A DNA stretch of 64,000 nt from Hypericum androsaemum (taxonomy: Eukaryota; Streptophyta; Magnoliopsida; Malpighiales; Hypericaceae): assembly GCA_963995505.1 (NCBI GenBank), contig OZ023180.1:11794689-11858688 (forward strand), read 5' to 3'. Below are positions 1 to 12,124 of this stretch, in pieces (position 1 is the first letter of the stretch; each line of letters opens with the position of its first letter). The notes beneath the pieces are model-generated. The model was not told the DNA's origin and did not search any database. It saw nothing but the letters and a program-made list of their open reading frames with translations. The translations under genes were made by a program, and so were the position numbers.

Positions 1-688
1 CTATTGTTACAAGGGAAACCCTCAGGGATTTGATTCATTTTCTGGATAATTATGCCCAAAAGTAGTCGAAGGAGGGATTTGGTCTTCACTCCTCATCAGC
101 ACCGGAAAGCAGTCACATGAGGCCGTTTGAGGGATTCTTTGTTCTTCCAGACGGCAGAATTCCAATGGACCAACCGTCCTCGTTAATCTAGATCGATAGA
201 GAGAAAGGGAGAGGGACCTCGACGGTGGGGTTGCCACGGATATCGAAGATCTGCATGTTCGTGGCCCTACAGGTGCACCGGCGGTCTTCGAAATGGCCCC
301 CAAACCGCCGTTGCTACGAAGTTGGACTCGGTGAAATTGAACCAGGCATTTTCTGGTTCAATTCAAGAGGGGAATAGAGACGGGTTACTAGCGGTGGGTT
401 AGTGGGTTGCAATTAAATGTGTGAAGGTTGATTTTTTTTTCTTGGGTAACGATGGCGACCTGTTGGTGCTTCTCTTCGTCGGCGTCGGCGTCGGAGCCGG
501 TCACCGTCGGCGAGAAGGGTCCTGTCGTGAGATAAGAGATAACTTTTTTATAAGGTATTTTGGTCATTTCATTGACAAAAAAATGAACAAAGAGCGAGAG
601 ATGGAAAAATATTTTTTGAAACATGAGATACTAAATCGTTGGTTTAGTCAAATACGACGGATAGTAATTTGCCCAATTTAAAATTCTA
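1..688. other. unassigned intergenic DNA
   Basis: Small open frames occur on both strands, but none shows a domain, a convincing exon structure or similarity I recognise. The minus-strand frame at 22-303 is rich in Ser, Arg and Pro and looks like translated low-complexity DNA (the stretch around 200-235 is purine-rich). I see no repeat ends here; the segment stops at the target duplication of the LINE that follows. Confidence 0.4.
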
Positions 689-744
689 ACTATTGGATAT
701 ACCATAGTTCGGGTTTATTCTTGGGCGACAAATTCATTATTGAG

Positions 745-1160
745 GGGGTCAATTATCTTGAGAAACGTATAGCGGATGGCAATATGACATTGAATATTGA
801 CATTAGGACGGTCTTTGACACAATGTGCTAGACTTTCTGATTGGAGTGCTTCAAGGATGGAGTTTTCCAGAGAGGTTTACTAGGATGATCTATGGTATTT
901 TGAGCTCAGCCGTGCTATCTATTTTAGTAAATGACACGCCGAAGGGGTTACTTTGATTGCTCAAAAGGGTTTTGCTAGTAAACCCTTTGTCTCCCCTCCT
1001 ATTTTGTGCAGCGGAAGAGGTACTTACTTAGTAGGAGATTGCAGAAGGCGACTGTCTCAGGGGAGCTATGTTTCTATATGATGGCCAAGGTGCCTCCTTC
1101 CCATCTCATCTGTTCAAAGCAGCAGAATCTCAAAATTCTATTTGACGACCAGCTCACCTG
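745..1160 (+). pseudogene. LINE-A reverse transcriptase fragment
   Basis: Translation gives the RT core order seen in plant LINEs: NIDIRTVFDT (the AFD-type catalytic block with V for A), then after a frameshift near 834 GWSFPERFTRMI, LVNDTPKG and NPLSPLLF, the last being the 'GDPLSPLLF' block. A stop follows the first block. The next block, VPPSHLI, is where the YADD motif should start, but the sequence diverges just after it, at the border with the inserted LTR. It cannot encode an active enzyme. Confidence 0.8.
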
Positions 1161-2586
1161 GTGGAGCGAGCGAGCTCTCCTTGCCATGGTCAGGAATGAG
1201 CTGCTTGCCTTGGTGTGGTTGGCAGTGGTCTGCTCGCCTAGTTGGGAGTGAGTTGCTCATCTTAGAGTGATTGGGAGTGAGCTTGCCTGCTCGTTCATCC
1301 ATTTGCTCGCTCGCTTACTCTCGTTTCGTGCTCTCATTAGTCTGGTGCTGGTCTTGGTTTTGCATTGGTTTCTTGATGGGCTTTGTCTCATTTTCACATT
1401 GGTTTCTGTTGGGACTCAAAATAATTATGGGTTTGAGTTGGGTCGATTCATTTTTGGCAGAGCTTGTCTTCGGGTCCAGGATGTCTAGCTTGTTGGCTTA
1501 CTTGGGCGATGGGTTGTCCAACTCATCGCCTACGATAGGTGGTGTCTAACTCGTTGCCTACAATAGCGAGTTTTGGGATTCGAAAGTAGTCTTGTGTGTG
1601 GGTTAAGTCAGTTTGTGGTTTTGAGCTCGCCTGGCTTATCAGACTCATTAGACGTTGGACTCATTGAACTCGCCTAGTCCAGAGCTCGCTCAGGCTTTGG
1701 GCTCACTGTGGGGTCTAGCTCGCATCAAAGCTTGGCTCGTCATGTTGGAAAGGTGTTTCCAGACTTAAGGGTTCTATGGTATTTTGGTGGAGATATTCAA
1801 GAAGAAGCCAGAACCACATCGACATCATCAATATGGCTAAAGCAGTTCGGGTTTCTCATCATGAGATGAGGCTAGGTTGGCATCCTCAATATGACTAAGG
1901 CGGTTTGGACATCGATATGACTAAGGTGGTTTGTGTTCCTCATCATGAGTTGGAGCCAAGTTGGCATCATGACTAAGATAGTTTGTGTTTCTCATTATGA
2001 GCCAGAGCCAAGTCGGCATCATCGATATGACTAAGGCAATTTATATGACTAAAGCGATTTGTATTTTTCATGAGCCAGAGCCAAGTTGGTATCTTTTGAG
2101 GCGGTTTAGGATTTCTCATTATGAGCCAGAGCCAAGTTGGCATAGTTTGAGGCGGTTAGAGTTTTTCATCATAAGCCGGAGCCAGGCTGGCATTGTCTTA
2201 GGCAGTTTAGGATTTCTTATCATGAGCCAGAGCCAAGTTGGCATCGTCTGAGATAGTTTTCCATCATGAGCTGGACCCAAGTGGGCATCATCTGAGGTGG
2301 CTAGAGTTTCTCATCACGAGTCAGGTTGGCATCGTCTATATAAGGAGGGGATGGGCACAAGAACAGACAAAAAAATAACATAACAACAATATTTATCTTT
2401 ATCGTTCTTCCTTAGCTCTCTTTCCATCCTCTCCGTTAAGCCTGACCTTGAGACGACCAAGTTCTCTTAGTGTTCTTGTACCCGTAGGTCTTAGTACTTT
2501 TTTTACCCTTTCTAGCCGACCTTAGGACGTTTACTCCGAATCCATCTCGGAAAGTCTTAGCATTCTTGTACCCCTTTTCCTGCAAC
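1161..2586 (+). mobile_element. solo LTR of a Tat-type element inside LINE-A
   Basis: This segment interrupts LINE-A. Its last 250 bp resemble the LTR end at 50.2-50.47 kb: 'tataagg', a 'ttccttagct' block, 'ctccgttaagcctgaccttg', repeated 'cttag..ttcttgtaccc', then a CA end near 2586. No primer site or coding DNA follows; LINE sequence resumes at once. The simplest reading is an LTR left by recombination between the two LTRs of an element. The left edge is approximate, and I could not find a convincing target duplication. Confidence 0.6.
1810..2335 (+). repeat. degenerate ~50-bp tandem repeat within the solo LTR
   Basis: About nine imperfect units built on 'ccagagccaagttggcatc', followed by a spacer such as 'tgaggcggtttagg' and then 'tttctcatcatgag'. 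The open frame over this part merely translates the repeat. Internal arrays like this are common in long LTRs of the Tat group. Confidence 0.85.
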
Positions 2587-2639
2587 AAAGCCAAGAGGGA
2601 GGGACTTGGGTGATATATCTTGTCCTCAATATGAATGGG

Positions 2640-3210
2640 TTTTAGGTTTTCTTATTCAGAGCTCCGAGATTCTTTGATAAGGCTGATTCATCTACGCATT
2701 TCTGGCTAGATAATTGGCTAGGGTGTGTTATTGCGGATCGCCTATGCATTCTAGTGCATCTTCAACACCACTTCCAACTTGATTATTGGAATAGCATAAG
2801 GTGGATGTTTCATCACGATTTCTTTTAGAGGTTCTCCACTATGGTTGTAGTTATATTGGCTTACCGCGTAGGCCCACTAGATAGCGACATTACTATTTGA
2901 CCTCACTCCTTGGATGGTTTGATAACATCAAATGGGACATATCAACATAGTAGGGATTCCTTTCCTTTGGTGCGTTGGGGTAGTTGGATTCGGGTGCTCT
3001 ATATTCCACCACGCAGATTCATTACGATATGGCGCCGTGATACATGGACGATTGCCAACATTGGATCTCTTATAGCGTAGAGGCTTTGTTGGTCCGTCTT
3101 TTTGTGCGTTATGTATGGTAGATGAGGAGGACAGTGTGGACCATGTACTAGCAGTTTGTCCCTTTGTACTGAATGTATGGGGCAAGGTTTATGACGTGTT
3201 TTGAATTTAT
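2640..3210 (+). pseudogene. LINE-A zf-RVT region
   Basis: The zinc-binding region downstream of LINE reverse transcriptases. Around 2670-2750 the sequence reads like the 'FWLDNWLG...ADRL' stretch. At 3020-3190 one frame gives GRLPTLDLL, a stop, RRGFVGPSFCALC, then DEEDSVDHVLAVCPF and NVWG. This matches the usual C-x2-C...H-x4-C arrangement (CALC ... H VLAVC). Stops and shifts make it non-functional. Confidence 0.85.
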
Positions 3211-3544
3211 TTCCAAGGGAGTTATAGCTTCTTTGAACTCTATATCTCGGATATGCAATTGAAGCTCAGTTCGCAGTGTCATACTTTATGGAGGCTATTT
3301 ATCACTTGTGTTTGGGCAATCTGGATGGAGCAGAATAGGAACATTTTTTTAAGGCCTTGCTCATGGATATATGTCAGTGGCATCGCATGTTTGGTTCTTG
3401 GTTGCGAAAGCTGGTGCATTAGGTTCCGGGCCTATGTTCAATTCATAGGATGATCTTTTGAGACTGAGCACTCTTGGGGTCCCAGGTTGTCTCGGTAGGG
3501 CACATAGTATCAAGAAGGTACAATGGCATGATCCACTACTGTAG

Positions 3545-3905
3545 TGAATAAAGTGCAACACAGATGGGAGTTCACGTGGTTCCCCAGGTGCCTCAACACC
3601 TGCGAGTTTATTCCAAAACTTCAGAGGATTTGTTTGTAGTTGTTTTAAGAAGAGTATGGCAGTTTGCTATGCGTTTGAAATTGAGTTGGGTGCGGCCTTG
3701 ATGGCGATAGTGATTTCATATGATCGAGGTTGGCATTTGTATGGTTAGAGACAAATTCTACTTCTGTGTTCTCTTTATAACCTCGTGCACTCTTCTAGGA
3801 GGGAGTAGGAATTAGATTATAACTGCTCTTGATTATCATTTTATGAGATAGCTTGAGAATGGTCTTCGGTTAATTTTCTAAAGACGATGTATTATTTTCT
3901 TTTCT
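3545..3905 (+). pseudogene. LINE-A RNase H domain
   Basis: C-terminal RNase H. NTDGSSRGSPGA (near 3555-3592) contains the first catalytic Asp. FRGFVCSCFKKSMAVCYAFE and IELGAALMAI follow, the latter with the catalytic Glu, and then YDRGWH. A stop after 'HLYG' and later shifts break it. The A7 tail is 30-40 bp beyond the last recognisable part. Confidence 0.85.
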
Positions 3906-3959
3906 TTCAATTGTAATAAAAGTTCACTTATTCAAAAAAAACTATTCGGTATACCAAAG

Positions 3960-4757
3960 CACATCTATGTTACCAAAGAATAGTTGCTCTAATGGTACAA
4001 GAAAAGGATGGGGTGGAAAATGATAAGGGTTCAAATTCTGATCACGACATAAATATTCTCATAAAAAAAGCACCTCTATGTTGCAATCTTAATGAAAATT
4101 TTAATGAGTATATAATATTTAGTATATGGTGTTCACGTATAAAAAGTAGATTGTGTTGAAAAGAAATTATGTGATAATACTTGGTGAAATTCGGGCATTT
4201 ACAACACATCCTAAGAAAATCTGTGATCAAAATTTTCATTAGGCTTATTATATGGATGGTATGATGGATCTACCATAGAACGATGGTTGTTAGAAATAGT
4301 ACACCATATAAAATATTAACTAATAACTAATGACATGATCTATAAATTTTCCTAAAGTACTAGTAAATAAAAATTAAAGTTGCAACACCTCTTCGATTAA
4401 ACCAAAAATAAATAAATTGGAGAATCCTATTTTTAAACTTCTTGGAAATTGTAGTTTCAATTAAATTAGTTAACATAATAATTGTATGAAAATTTGTTAT
4501 GTTGACCAGGAAATCTGATTTTCGAGGGATTAATATTAACATATATTTCATATTAAACATCCAAACTCCAATTTGAGAACTAAATTTATATTTACATCAT
4601 CTTCTTGCCAACTAGAAACTAGTTCACACAAAAGATAAAAAAGGTATTGAAAAGAAAATTAATTGACATTTTGTATAAAACAATGAAAGTATATCAAAGA
4701 AAGTTGACATGCATGTTTATTTAACATAGACGTGCAAATAAATAATAGTAAACTTAC
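3960..4757. other. AT-rich DNA without a recognised gene
   Basis: Very AT-rich. I searched the minus strand here for the downstream neprosin exons expected after 4758 and found none. Short frames have no domain. Confidence 0.5.
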
Positions 4758-5455
4758 ATTACGGCTTCCACGATCATCTAGTCTTAGTGGCTCTATCACT
4801 CCACCTATTCTTCTTTGGATAGGTACTGAACCATTTGGACAACTATGCACTTTAAAAAATCTAAGTGTTTGGCTTTTATCATATTCCAAAGCTCTTCCTC
4901 CTCTTCTTTTAATTTTAAAGCTTGGCTCCATCTGAACACATACATGTCTATATTTTTATAAAAAAATTCTGGTATAATTTCTCCTAATGAAATGATACTA
5001 ATAAGATATGTACCTGAATTTTATGATTTTTGAGCATGTAATTTTCAAAAGCTGGTTGCTTATGTATATTAACGCATTCGACATTTGAAGACTGCAACAA
5101 TAAAATTAGTAAACTATTATATAACTGTAAACATCTGTCAAAAGATAATACAATAAGTATTATAGACTTTAGCATAATATATAATAATATAATTGCAAAG
5201 ACAAACTATGGAAAGGGGAGACAAACAAAAGAAAAGAATATGAATATTAGGTCAAGAACTATAAGGGGTATAAGATGGTACCACTGTTGTTGCATCATAA
5301 AATATCTTTGACTCGGTGCGGATATCTTCTCCATATAAAATGTTTTTTTCTATTCCTTCCACTCCACAATAAGTCAAACAAATGCATAAAATGAGCAGTG
5401 TTACATAGACTCCCATCGTCATTTTATTGAATGATAAAATTTGTACATACTTCAC
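4758..5455 (-). pseudogene. neprosin-domain (DUF239) gene, 5' exons only
   Basis: Plant neprosin-type proteins are secreted, with a signal peptide, an activation-peptide domain and a C-terminal peptidase domain. Only the start remains. A frame from 5455, or more likely from the inner Met at about 5419, encodes a hydrophobic leader (VTLLILCICLTYCGVEG) typical of a signal peptide. Exon 2 is 5014-5091 (26 codons) with a good acceptor (ttgttgcag) and donor (CAG/GTAC); it reads VECVNIHKQPAF then MLKNHKIQ, the family motif. Exon 3 is 4758-4931 (58 codons), starts MEPSFK and contains SCPNGSVPIQRR, followed by donor AAT/GTAAGT. Both exons are multiples of three. The rest of the activation domain and the whole catalytic domain are absent, so this is a truncated fragment. 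The splice pattern of exon 1 is uncertain. Confidence 0.75.
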
Positions 5456-5976
5456 TCATTTTATAGGGGATATTCAACCATCAATTAATTTTTTTTGCCT
5501 TTTTTGTACTTACCATTTATAAACCCAAGAAATCCAGAATTATAGAAACATAATGATTACAAGATTTTGAGAATCAAGAACAATACATAATAAGTATGAG
5601 TATGAATCCAAGAAATTATGCCACAATCAATGCTTACCATTTTTTAATAATGGAAAAAGCTAAATTTCCAAAATTAGAAGAGCCAATTTTGGTATGTTAG
5701 CTAAGGGTTAGCTTGCCAATTTATATTGACAAGTAATACGCATTAACTAAAGAAATTGACTATCAATAATAAGTATGAGTACCGGTGACTGATTTTCTCA
5801 TATCTTAAAAAATAAGAAAATTGAGAATGAATTCTTCTACCTTCATTTTTTGTCTTAGCGTCAGTTACTTAGTTGTAACTTCTGATATTTATAAGTTATA
5901 GAAAATAAGAACATTTATAATCTTCTCCTCATTATTAGTTGTTCGCATTGTTTATTGGTATCAAGATAGATAGGGA
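5456..5976. other. AT-rich DNA upstream of the neprosin remnant
   Basis: Would include the promoter side of the neprosin remnant. No motif strong enough to call. 'aataagtatgagta' appears twice (about 5588 and 5769). Confidence 0.4.
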
Positions 5977-5985
5977 AGTACCAAC

Positions 5986-6281
5986 AAAAGTGGATTGGGT
6001 CCGGAGTGAAGGGGTCATTCCAGATCGTTTGGACTGAAAGATCGATAATGACATGTCCCGTTTATGACAATGGAATGTCCCAGTTATGACACTGGCAAGC
6101 CTAGTTATTGAATGGCCCGCGTGCTATGACACTGGCATGCCCAGTTATCGATGATACATTGTCGGTGATCCCCTGTCGTGTGGACTTTTTTCATTTTTAT
6201 CCCTGTATTTTAACTTTTTTACAAAAAAGCTCCCGCGTGTCTTTCACTCCAAACAGTTTGGAATGAGCCCATTCCGAACCC
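5986..6281. mobile_element. Mutator-type MITE, copy 1
   Basis: A 296-bp non-autonomous element flanked by a perfect 9-bp target duplication AGTACCAAC (5977-5985 and 6282-6290). The ends are inverted: 'ggattgggtccggagtgaag' at the left and its diverged complement (cactccaaacagtttgg...cattccgaaccc) at the right. The interior has imperfect repeats of 'gacactggcatgcccagtta', with no coding capacity. Two more members are at 38216 and 47440. A 9-bp duplication fits the Mutator superfamily. Confidence 0.9.
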
Positions 6282-6290
6282 AGTACCAAC

Positions 6291-7079
6291 AAGCACTTAG
6301 ATTATTTATTGATGGAGTTGTTTCAGATTAAACAGTTCTCGAGTTTGAGTACTTAGGATTGTAACAATGTTACATACTTGTTGGATAACTTTCTTTTCAA
6401 AAGTACCACACATCTCGAATCTGGATTAATCAGCGCGGTGTGATTCAAATGTGAGGTTCAAAAGCATTAGCATCGTATTAAATTTGTTATTTTGGAATAT
6501 ATTGATTGAATTGCTATTGTTAATTGATTGGAAATATTTGGATAACCTTTTGAGCATAATTACTAGAAACGGGTTTAAAATTGCTCAGCCTTAAGAGGAG
6601 AATTATTGGAATGCTTATATTGACGTGCAGCATTGTTGCGTTGACGTGAGGCGTGATAATTTAAGATATCACAACAATATGTTGATTATATAACTAGTAT
6701 ATGATCATGGAAACTAAGTCTATAGAGGAGTGAGTAGTGAAGAAGTAGATAATATGGTCAGATTTGAGCAACATAAAGATTGTAGGCCAAGTAAACTATT
6801 ATTTGAACCCCTATTTTTAATATGGTAGGACTTTTTATCGGCCGCATGTTGTACCAGATGATGCGCGGGAGTTTTGGGCCACCCTGCAGTAAAGATCAGT
6901 AAGAGTATCGAAAAAAGGGACAAGCCTAGAGGTCGCATGATCAAACTAGTCAGGTTAGATCTAGGACGTATATGTTTTTATTGTTTTCAAATGGGGGAGA
7001 AGTCAAGCAATCAGAGATGCTAGATAAATGGAAAATTGGACCGGGCACTTTTCGTGTACCTTCCTGACTAGGTAACCTT
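6291..7079. other. unassigned repeat-like DNA
   Basis: No gene recognised. The part around 6990-7080 ('gggggagaag' and following) resembles the end of a retroelement, but no matching partner is visible. The left limit of the adjoining LTR is not resolved. Confidence 0.35.
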
Positions 7080-8453
7080 GTAAGCTTCTTAAGATCGTGT
7101 TGGTCCAAGGGTTCTAAATCAACTTGCTACTTTACATCAATCACAAGCCAAAGCGGGTACTAGGGCAAGTCGCCAACCTGTCATGTACCAAGTTTCATCG
7201 TACTCATGCTTTGACACAGATTGCTACTCCTTACCGATGGCACCTCAACCAGTAGCCCACTCTTGAATGCTACCCTGTAGACTACTAGGATTGGCTAACG
7301 ATGTCTGGCATTTCCTGTCATGATAGCTAGTCTACTCCCCGGCTCTCCACGGCCACCTACCTCCCAGAGTTTAGGTCAAATACTACTAAATCATCTAGTG
7401 TGAACCTAGCCGAGCTAGCAAACCATTGACTATCTGGCTCGGACTAGGCATATTCAGGGCTAGAAGCATTAAGACCTTTGGTTCATACATGCTCAAAGGA
7501 TGTTCAACCCATTTCGATCACCTAGCTGGTCGGATGGACTTAGGGCACCCGAACCTTAAGGACTCTACTCACTAAGCATGGTAAATGAAAATAAAAGACA
7601 AATAGATAAAGACATATATGTCACAAGCAAGATAAAAGAGGAAAGGATAGAGGAGCTTAACCGCATGCTCTCCCTTGGACCTCCCATTCCAATCCAGCCC
7701 CTGGTTGGCTCCCTACGCGAGAGAGTCGCCTCTCCTCTAGCTAAATGTCTCTCCAAAATCTTATCTAGGTTAAATAGGAGGGGGCTATTTATACAAGTCT
7801 TTGCCCCCTAACCCTAAAAGGAAAATTACATATTTGTGATACGACCAAATATCTGGTTTATTCATCTAGAAAGAATATTCATTGAAGATCTGCTATGTGG
7901 TAGCCAAGGGTAACTACTTTACGGGGAAGCTATCCCGAGAAGGAGCTACCCGATCCAGCCTTCTTCATTAAATCTTTGCGCGGCCATGAGCTCTACGCAA
8001 TTTTCCATAATTTGTACGACCTCTGTCTCACAACTTTAGTGCTACGCAACTCGGGTGTCTTCTGGATCCGCTCCGGCCTCTTGTCCTCAACTCTGCCTGG
8101 GTTAAAAATATCATCCGAGTAATCCAAATAGTTGACTACTTTGGACCACAAATGGTAGCTCGTAGTGCGCGCTCCATGGTCATCAGCACTTGTTCTGCTC
8201 CTTCCTTGGCTCAGCCTTACATCCTTGACTACATCTTGACTTTGGCATGTGCTTGACCTCCTCCGAACCTCCCTTTAATGCTCGAGTCCCCTAGATTCAT
8301 CCTAAAACATAAAATACTCACAAAAGACTCCATTCCAGGTTACGAGCCTAGACTGGGTGAAAAGACAAAAAACACAAGCTAAAAAAGACTAAAAACTACA
8401 TAAAATGACTCTAAATTGGCCTAGTGAGATGAGTATTTTGGAAACTCATCACA
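7080..8453 (-). repeat. 3' LTR of the Tat-like element
   Basis: On the minus strand the LTR starts TGTGATGAGTTTCC at about 8453, right after the G-run of the polypurine tract. A TATA-like 'tataaatag' (about 7785-7793, minus) lies downstream, as expected for an LTR promoter. The far end is not fixed because no second LTR survives; 7080 is an estimate. Confidence 0.6.
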
Positions 8454-8500
8454 CCCCCATACTTAAATCTTTGCTTGTCCTCAAGCAAAAATTAATCATG
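8454..8500 (-). other. polypurine tract region of the Tat-like element
   Basis: Minus strand reads '..gaggacaagcaaagattt' then 'aagtatggggg' directly before the LTR start. This is the conserved plus-strand priming site of Tat/Athila-type elements. Confidence 0.75.
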
Positions 8501-10598
8501 GGTGGCCTAAAAGCAACTAAAATCATATTAAGTTGGGGGTAGGCAAGACTAATTTGAAATAAAACTCCCCTAAACCTTCAGCTTCCGATTCAAAGACTAC
8601 CCCATAATCAGGTGGTTTACTCACCTAAGCATGCAAAGTAAAGACATATAGACCCAGCCCCCTTTGCTATTTAACCAAGTCATCCCTCTAAGTGGACTAC
8701 GCTAGAAGGTTGATCACTCAGAGGTTATGAAGTTTATTAAGGTCATATTTTAAAGGTAGTCAACTCTCTATCACTCACAAATAAGTTCAGGGTCTCCAAA
8801 TGTCCTACGTCCTATGTCATAGGTACCTAAAAATGTATGGGGCTTCGTGATCAAGGGGACTTTCTTCTGTGGACTATAATGGGGCTTAGGTACAGGTAAG
8901 GGAAAACATATTTGGGAAGCAACTAAACCACCCAATCTGAGAATATAGCTAAAAAAATGTTGACTAACACTCATCTATTCCAAATAACCTTACATTCTAT
9001 TCTAATTACTCATTCCCAATTTACACCCATCTAGTGACCAAATAGCACTAAGTCTTACGACATTATTCAACTGCCTTATTGAACTCCACACTTTCTCTTT
9101 TTGGGGGGTTTTTACCACTTTTTTACCTTTTTGTTAATTTTCTTCATTTTCTTTGACTTGCCTTCTTTATTCAAACTTAGCACAAATATACAAGACACAG
9201 ACTTGGCATACTTGAGGTTGGCCTTTACAAAATCTACCTTTTTCCCTATTGTTTAAACTACCAATTTTTCCCTTACAATTCATCCCCCAAAAAATAGTGT
9301 CCTAATGTGCACTCGGACATGATGTTAAACAGGTAGGAGAATTGGGGTATTGGATAAAAATTGGCTTACATTTTCATCAATAAAATGACTCTAGGCTCAA
9401 AAGGGTTTAAGCAATGGTATAAGGGGTTTTAGGCTCTAAGGCTCTAGGCTTGTGCCACTCAAAAATGGCCCCTTTTCTCCCACTAGCACCCACAACATCC
9501 TAAGCAGTTCCTAGTACTAGCAAGACACTTAAATAACCTGAAGCTTAAATGTACTATGAATAAATGGGGACCGTTATCCCCTCTTTCAGCTCAAAATCCT
9601 CACGAGATCACTCATCAATCTTTCTAGACTAATCTAACTACATGGATACAAGCCTAAATAACTAAGGGTTCAGTTTCTATACACCCCTACTTGTGGAACT
9701 TAGGTTTAAATAAGGAAATAAAAAATTTGAGGGGCGGGATCCAATTTTGAGAAAGTTTTTGACTCATCCCTGCCTATGCTAAAAAACACACAACAATGGG
9801 TTCTTACGTGGAACACTATCCCCACCCCACACCCCAACCCACAACACTTAAGAGACATATTGTCTCCATTGTAAAGGGTGACTCAATTGACTTATGATCC
9901 AGATAAAAGAAAATCTAAAATAGGGCCTCCATCGCCTGATAAAGAAATACTAACAAATACTTCAATCAAAGACAAACTGCAAATATGTCAGTGCCTTCAA
10001 TGCTCAACCTGTATACGCATAAGAGACTTAATTAAAGCATTTTAAAATTATGGACATAGTGAAATTGATGAAGTAAACATTTTAACTGAGGAAGTTAAGG
10101 GGATGCCTTGGAGCTGGATATGAGTGAGAGGTGGATAGAGTAGCTTCCAGAGCTCTATGAATTTGTGAAGTTCTTTATCATTCCAGCTTTGCCTCAGTCT
10201 GCCTTTCTTGGTTAATCTTTGAGTCTATCTTTGTTGAATGACTATAAAATTTGTCACCTTTAAAGTTGATCCTTACTATGTATAAGCTACGGTTGCTAAT
10301 TTATAGTCCTTAGCTTGACTGCTACTCTATTTAATCACTGGATTGAGTGGGGCCAGGATGGAGTCTCCCTAGGCTTACTCTCAGTACTAGTGCTCTAATT
10401 TGGTCTGCCAGATTATTTATCTTTCAAGAGTGTTAGAACTATTTATCCCTGAAGACTAGTCTTGTGTAGACTAACTTTTTTCCATTTAGTCCCATCGCAC
10501 GAATCTTATTGCCAAGGTATGCTTCCAATCTTTTAAAGTTCTATCCCATACCTTCATTGGACTTCTATCTCTTTCCCACCTTAAATTGAAGCTACTCT
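8501..10598 (-). other. non-coding internal part of the Tat-like element
   Basis: Two kilobases where an autonomous relative would carry reverse transcriptase and integrase. All frames on the minus strand are broken and none shows a pol motif. The region is internal because it lies between the protease and the polypurine tract. Confidence 0.65.
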
Positions 10599-11183
10599 CT
10601 ATTGATTATTAGAGCTGTGCTTAATTGGTTTTCCTGAATGACTTAGTACAATGTCTTCTCCATTATCTAGGGGCTTGTCGATTACTATAAAGTTTGTCAG
10701 CACCTCCCAGTGTTGGATGTTCAGCTTAACACCATATCCTTGTCCCATATAATTTACTATTGTGCCATTAATTCTGTAGATCATAGTCCTGGTCGGGTAT
10801 AATCCAATCCCTCATAGCTTCTTTCATATGGCAATTGGCAAGATATTGATTGGAGACTGCAGGTCACAAATTGCATAGAGAAAATAAGTTCCATGTGTCA
10901 TCACAGGAATTCCTACCCTATTTTGTTCTTCATCTTGTGACATAATAGGGTTAACCTGTATAAGAGATTTATTGCTCTGTTCGGGTTCCTTGACTTGGCA
11001 AGGAGTTGATGGTGCTCTTTTTGTGCCCATGGACTTTATCATAAAGCACTCCTCTTCATCTTCCTGTGACTCATCACTCTCATCTAGAAGAAAGTGATGA
11101 AACTTGTTTAGTACCCTTGCACATTGGACCTTTACAAGCTCTAGCTCCAGGAATGCATTTGCATTAACATCAAAGATCTCCAC
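10599..11183 (-). pseudogene. second protease-like segment of the Tat-like element
   Basis: Downstream of the main protease. After an acidic stretch (DESDESQEDEEE) the frame reads CDLQSPINILPIAI, which matches the 'DLGSSINILPLSI' catalytic block of Athila/Tat proteases with the Gly replaced by Gln. A second frame (10599-10784) follows. It may be a duplicated or recombined protease piece and is unlikely to be active. Confidence 0.6.
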
Positions 11184-11570
11184 TTCTCCTTTAAGTTACA
11201 GGATTACTTGCTTACTTCGTACATCAATAATTACATGGGCGTCAGCCAAAAAAGGTCTTCCTTTGATAACCTCATATTCTTCTTCCTCAGGTGTCTCTAG
11301 TACCAAGAAGTCAGTCATTACACTTTTGTCTTTAACTTAAACCTTAACATCTCTCAATATTCTACTAGGTTCTACCAATGAGCTGTCTACTAATATGATG
11401 TTCAGTGGTGAAGATTGCAGTTGCAAATTGGCCATTTTCCTCCATAAATTATGAGGAATCACATTGATGCATGCACCTGTATCACAAAATGCTTCTTTGC
11501 TAAAGAGGTCTCCAATTTGAATTGGAATGGATACCCTCCCAAGATCAGCCACTTTATGAATGATCACTTC
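11184..11570 (-). pseudogene. retropepsin-type aspartic protease of the Tat-like element
   Basis: The frame at 11337-11567 carries FCDTGACINVIPHNLWRKM with the DTGA catalytic signature, then LVDSSLVEPSRILRDVKV. The next segment gives DFLVLETPEEEEYEVIKGRP and FLADAHVIIDV, the flap and GRPFLA block of this protease group. Stop codons (near 11338 and 11204) interrupt the chain. The family processes the gag and pol polyproteins. Confidence 0.8.
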
Positions 11571-12124
11571 TTAACTTGTCCTGATTTCTTCTGGAGTTCC
11601 ACTGATGGTGATTAATTTCTCTTCCATGGTTATCATTTTTCACGTTTTAGTTAGAGCTACTTCAATGGCAAGGACTTTCTTTTCTGTTGCTGCAGGTGAC
11701 TGGTGTGATAGATGGTTTACTCGTGCCTTTAGGATCTTGAATGCTGTAAGTTGTCCTCGAATCTCTTGGTCCATTTGCTCCTAGTGCACCCCATGATTAT
11801 TGAGTGTGGCCACCACTTCGTTCTGAGTTTTTAACATTCCCTCCATTCCTATCCGCACCGTATCCCATTCAAGAAACCTAGTTTCAATGGCATCAATATT
11901 TTCCCATAGCCTTTCTCTAGGTATCATCCCCATTTGACTTTGATATTGGACTTGGAGTGGTGGCCCATTATCTGGGGTGTTAGCCCAGTCTTTGGTATCC
12001 TTTTCCTTATAAGAAAAATTGAGGTGGTTTTTCCACGCTGGTTTGTTCGGGTCCTTATTGTCTGAGTAACCTTGGTTACAGTCTTAGGCTAGGAAATTCA
12101 CCTGCTCTATTGCAGGCTCTTGAA

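Larger units (their letters stand above)
708..3940 (+). mobile_element. 5'-truncated LINE (LINE-A) with target duplications and poly(A)
   Basis: A non-LTR retrotransposon copy that begins inside the reverse transcriptase and ends in A7 at 3934-3940. It is flanked by an imperfect 19-bp target duplication: actattGgAtataccaTag at 689-707 and actattCgGtataccaAag at 3941-3959 (capitals differ). Domains in order are reverse transcriptase, zinc-binding zf-RVT region and RNase H, all broken by stops and shifts. An older LTR sits in the middle and replaces the end of the RT and the connecting region. The 5' truncation and tail are typical of target-primed reverse transcription. Confidence 0.85.

Noticed and set aside
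1267..1549. Overlapping Trp/Leu/Phe-rich ORFs that could pass as membrane proteins
   Set aside because: They translate LTR DNA in two frames, and neither has a homologous pattern or a clear start context.
1985..2251. ORF with repeated SQSQVGI units
   Set aside because: It is the translation of a tandem repeat inside an LTR.
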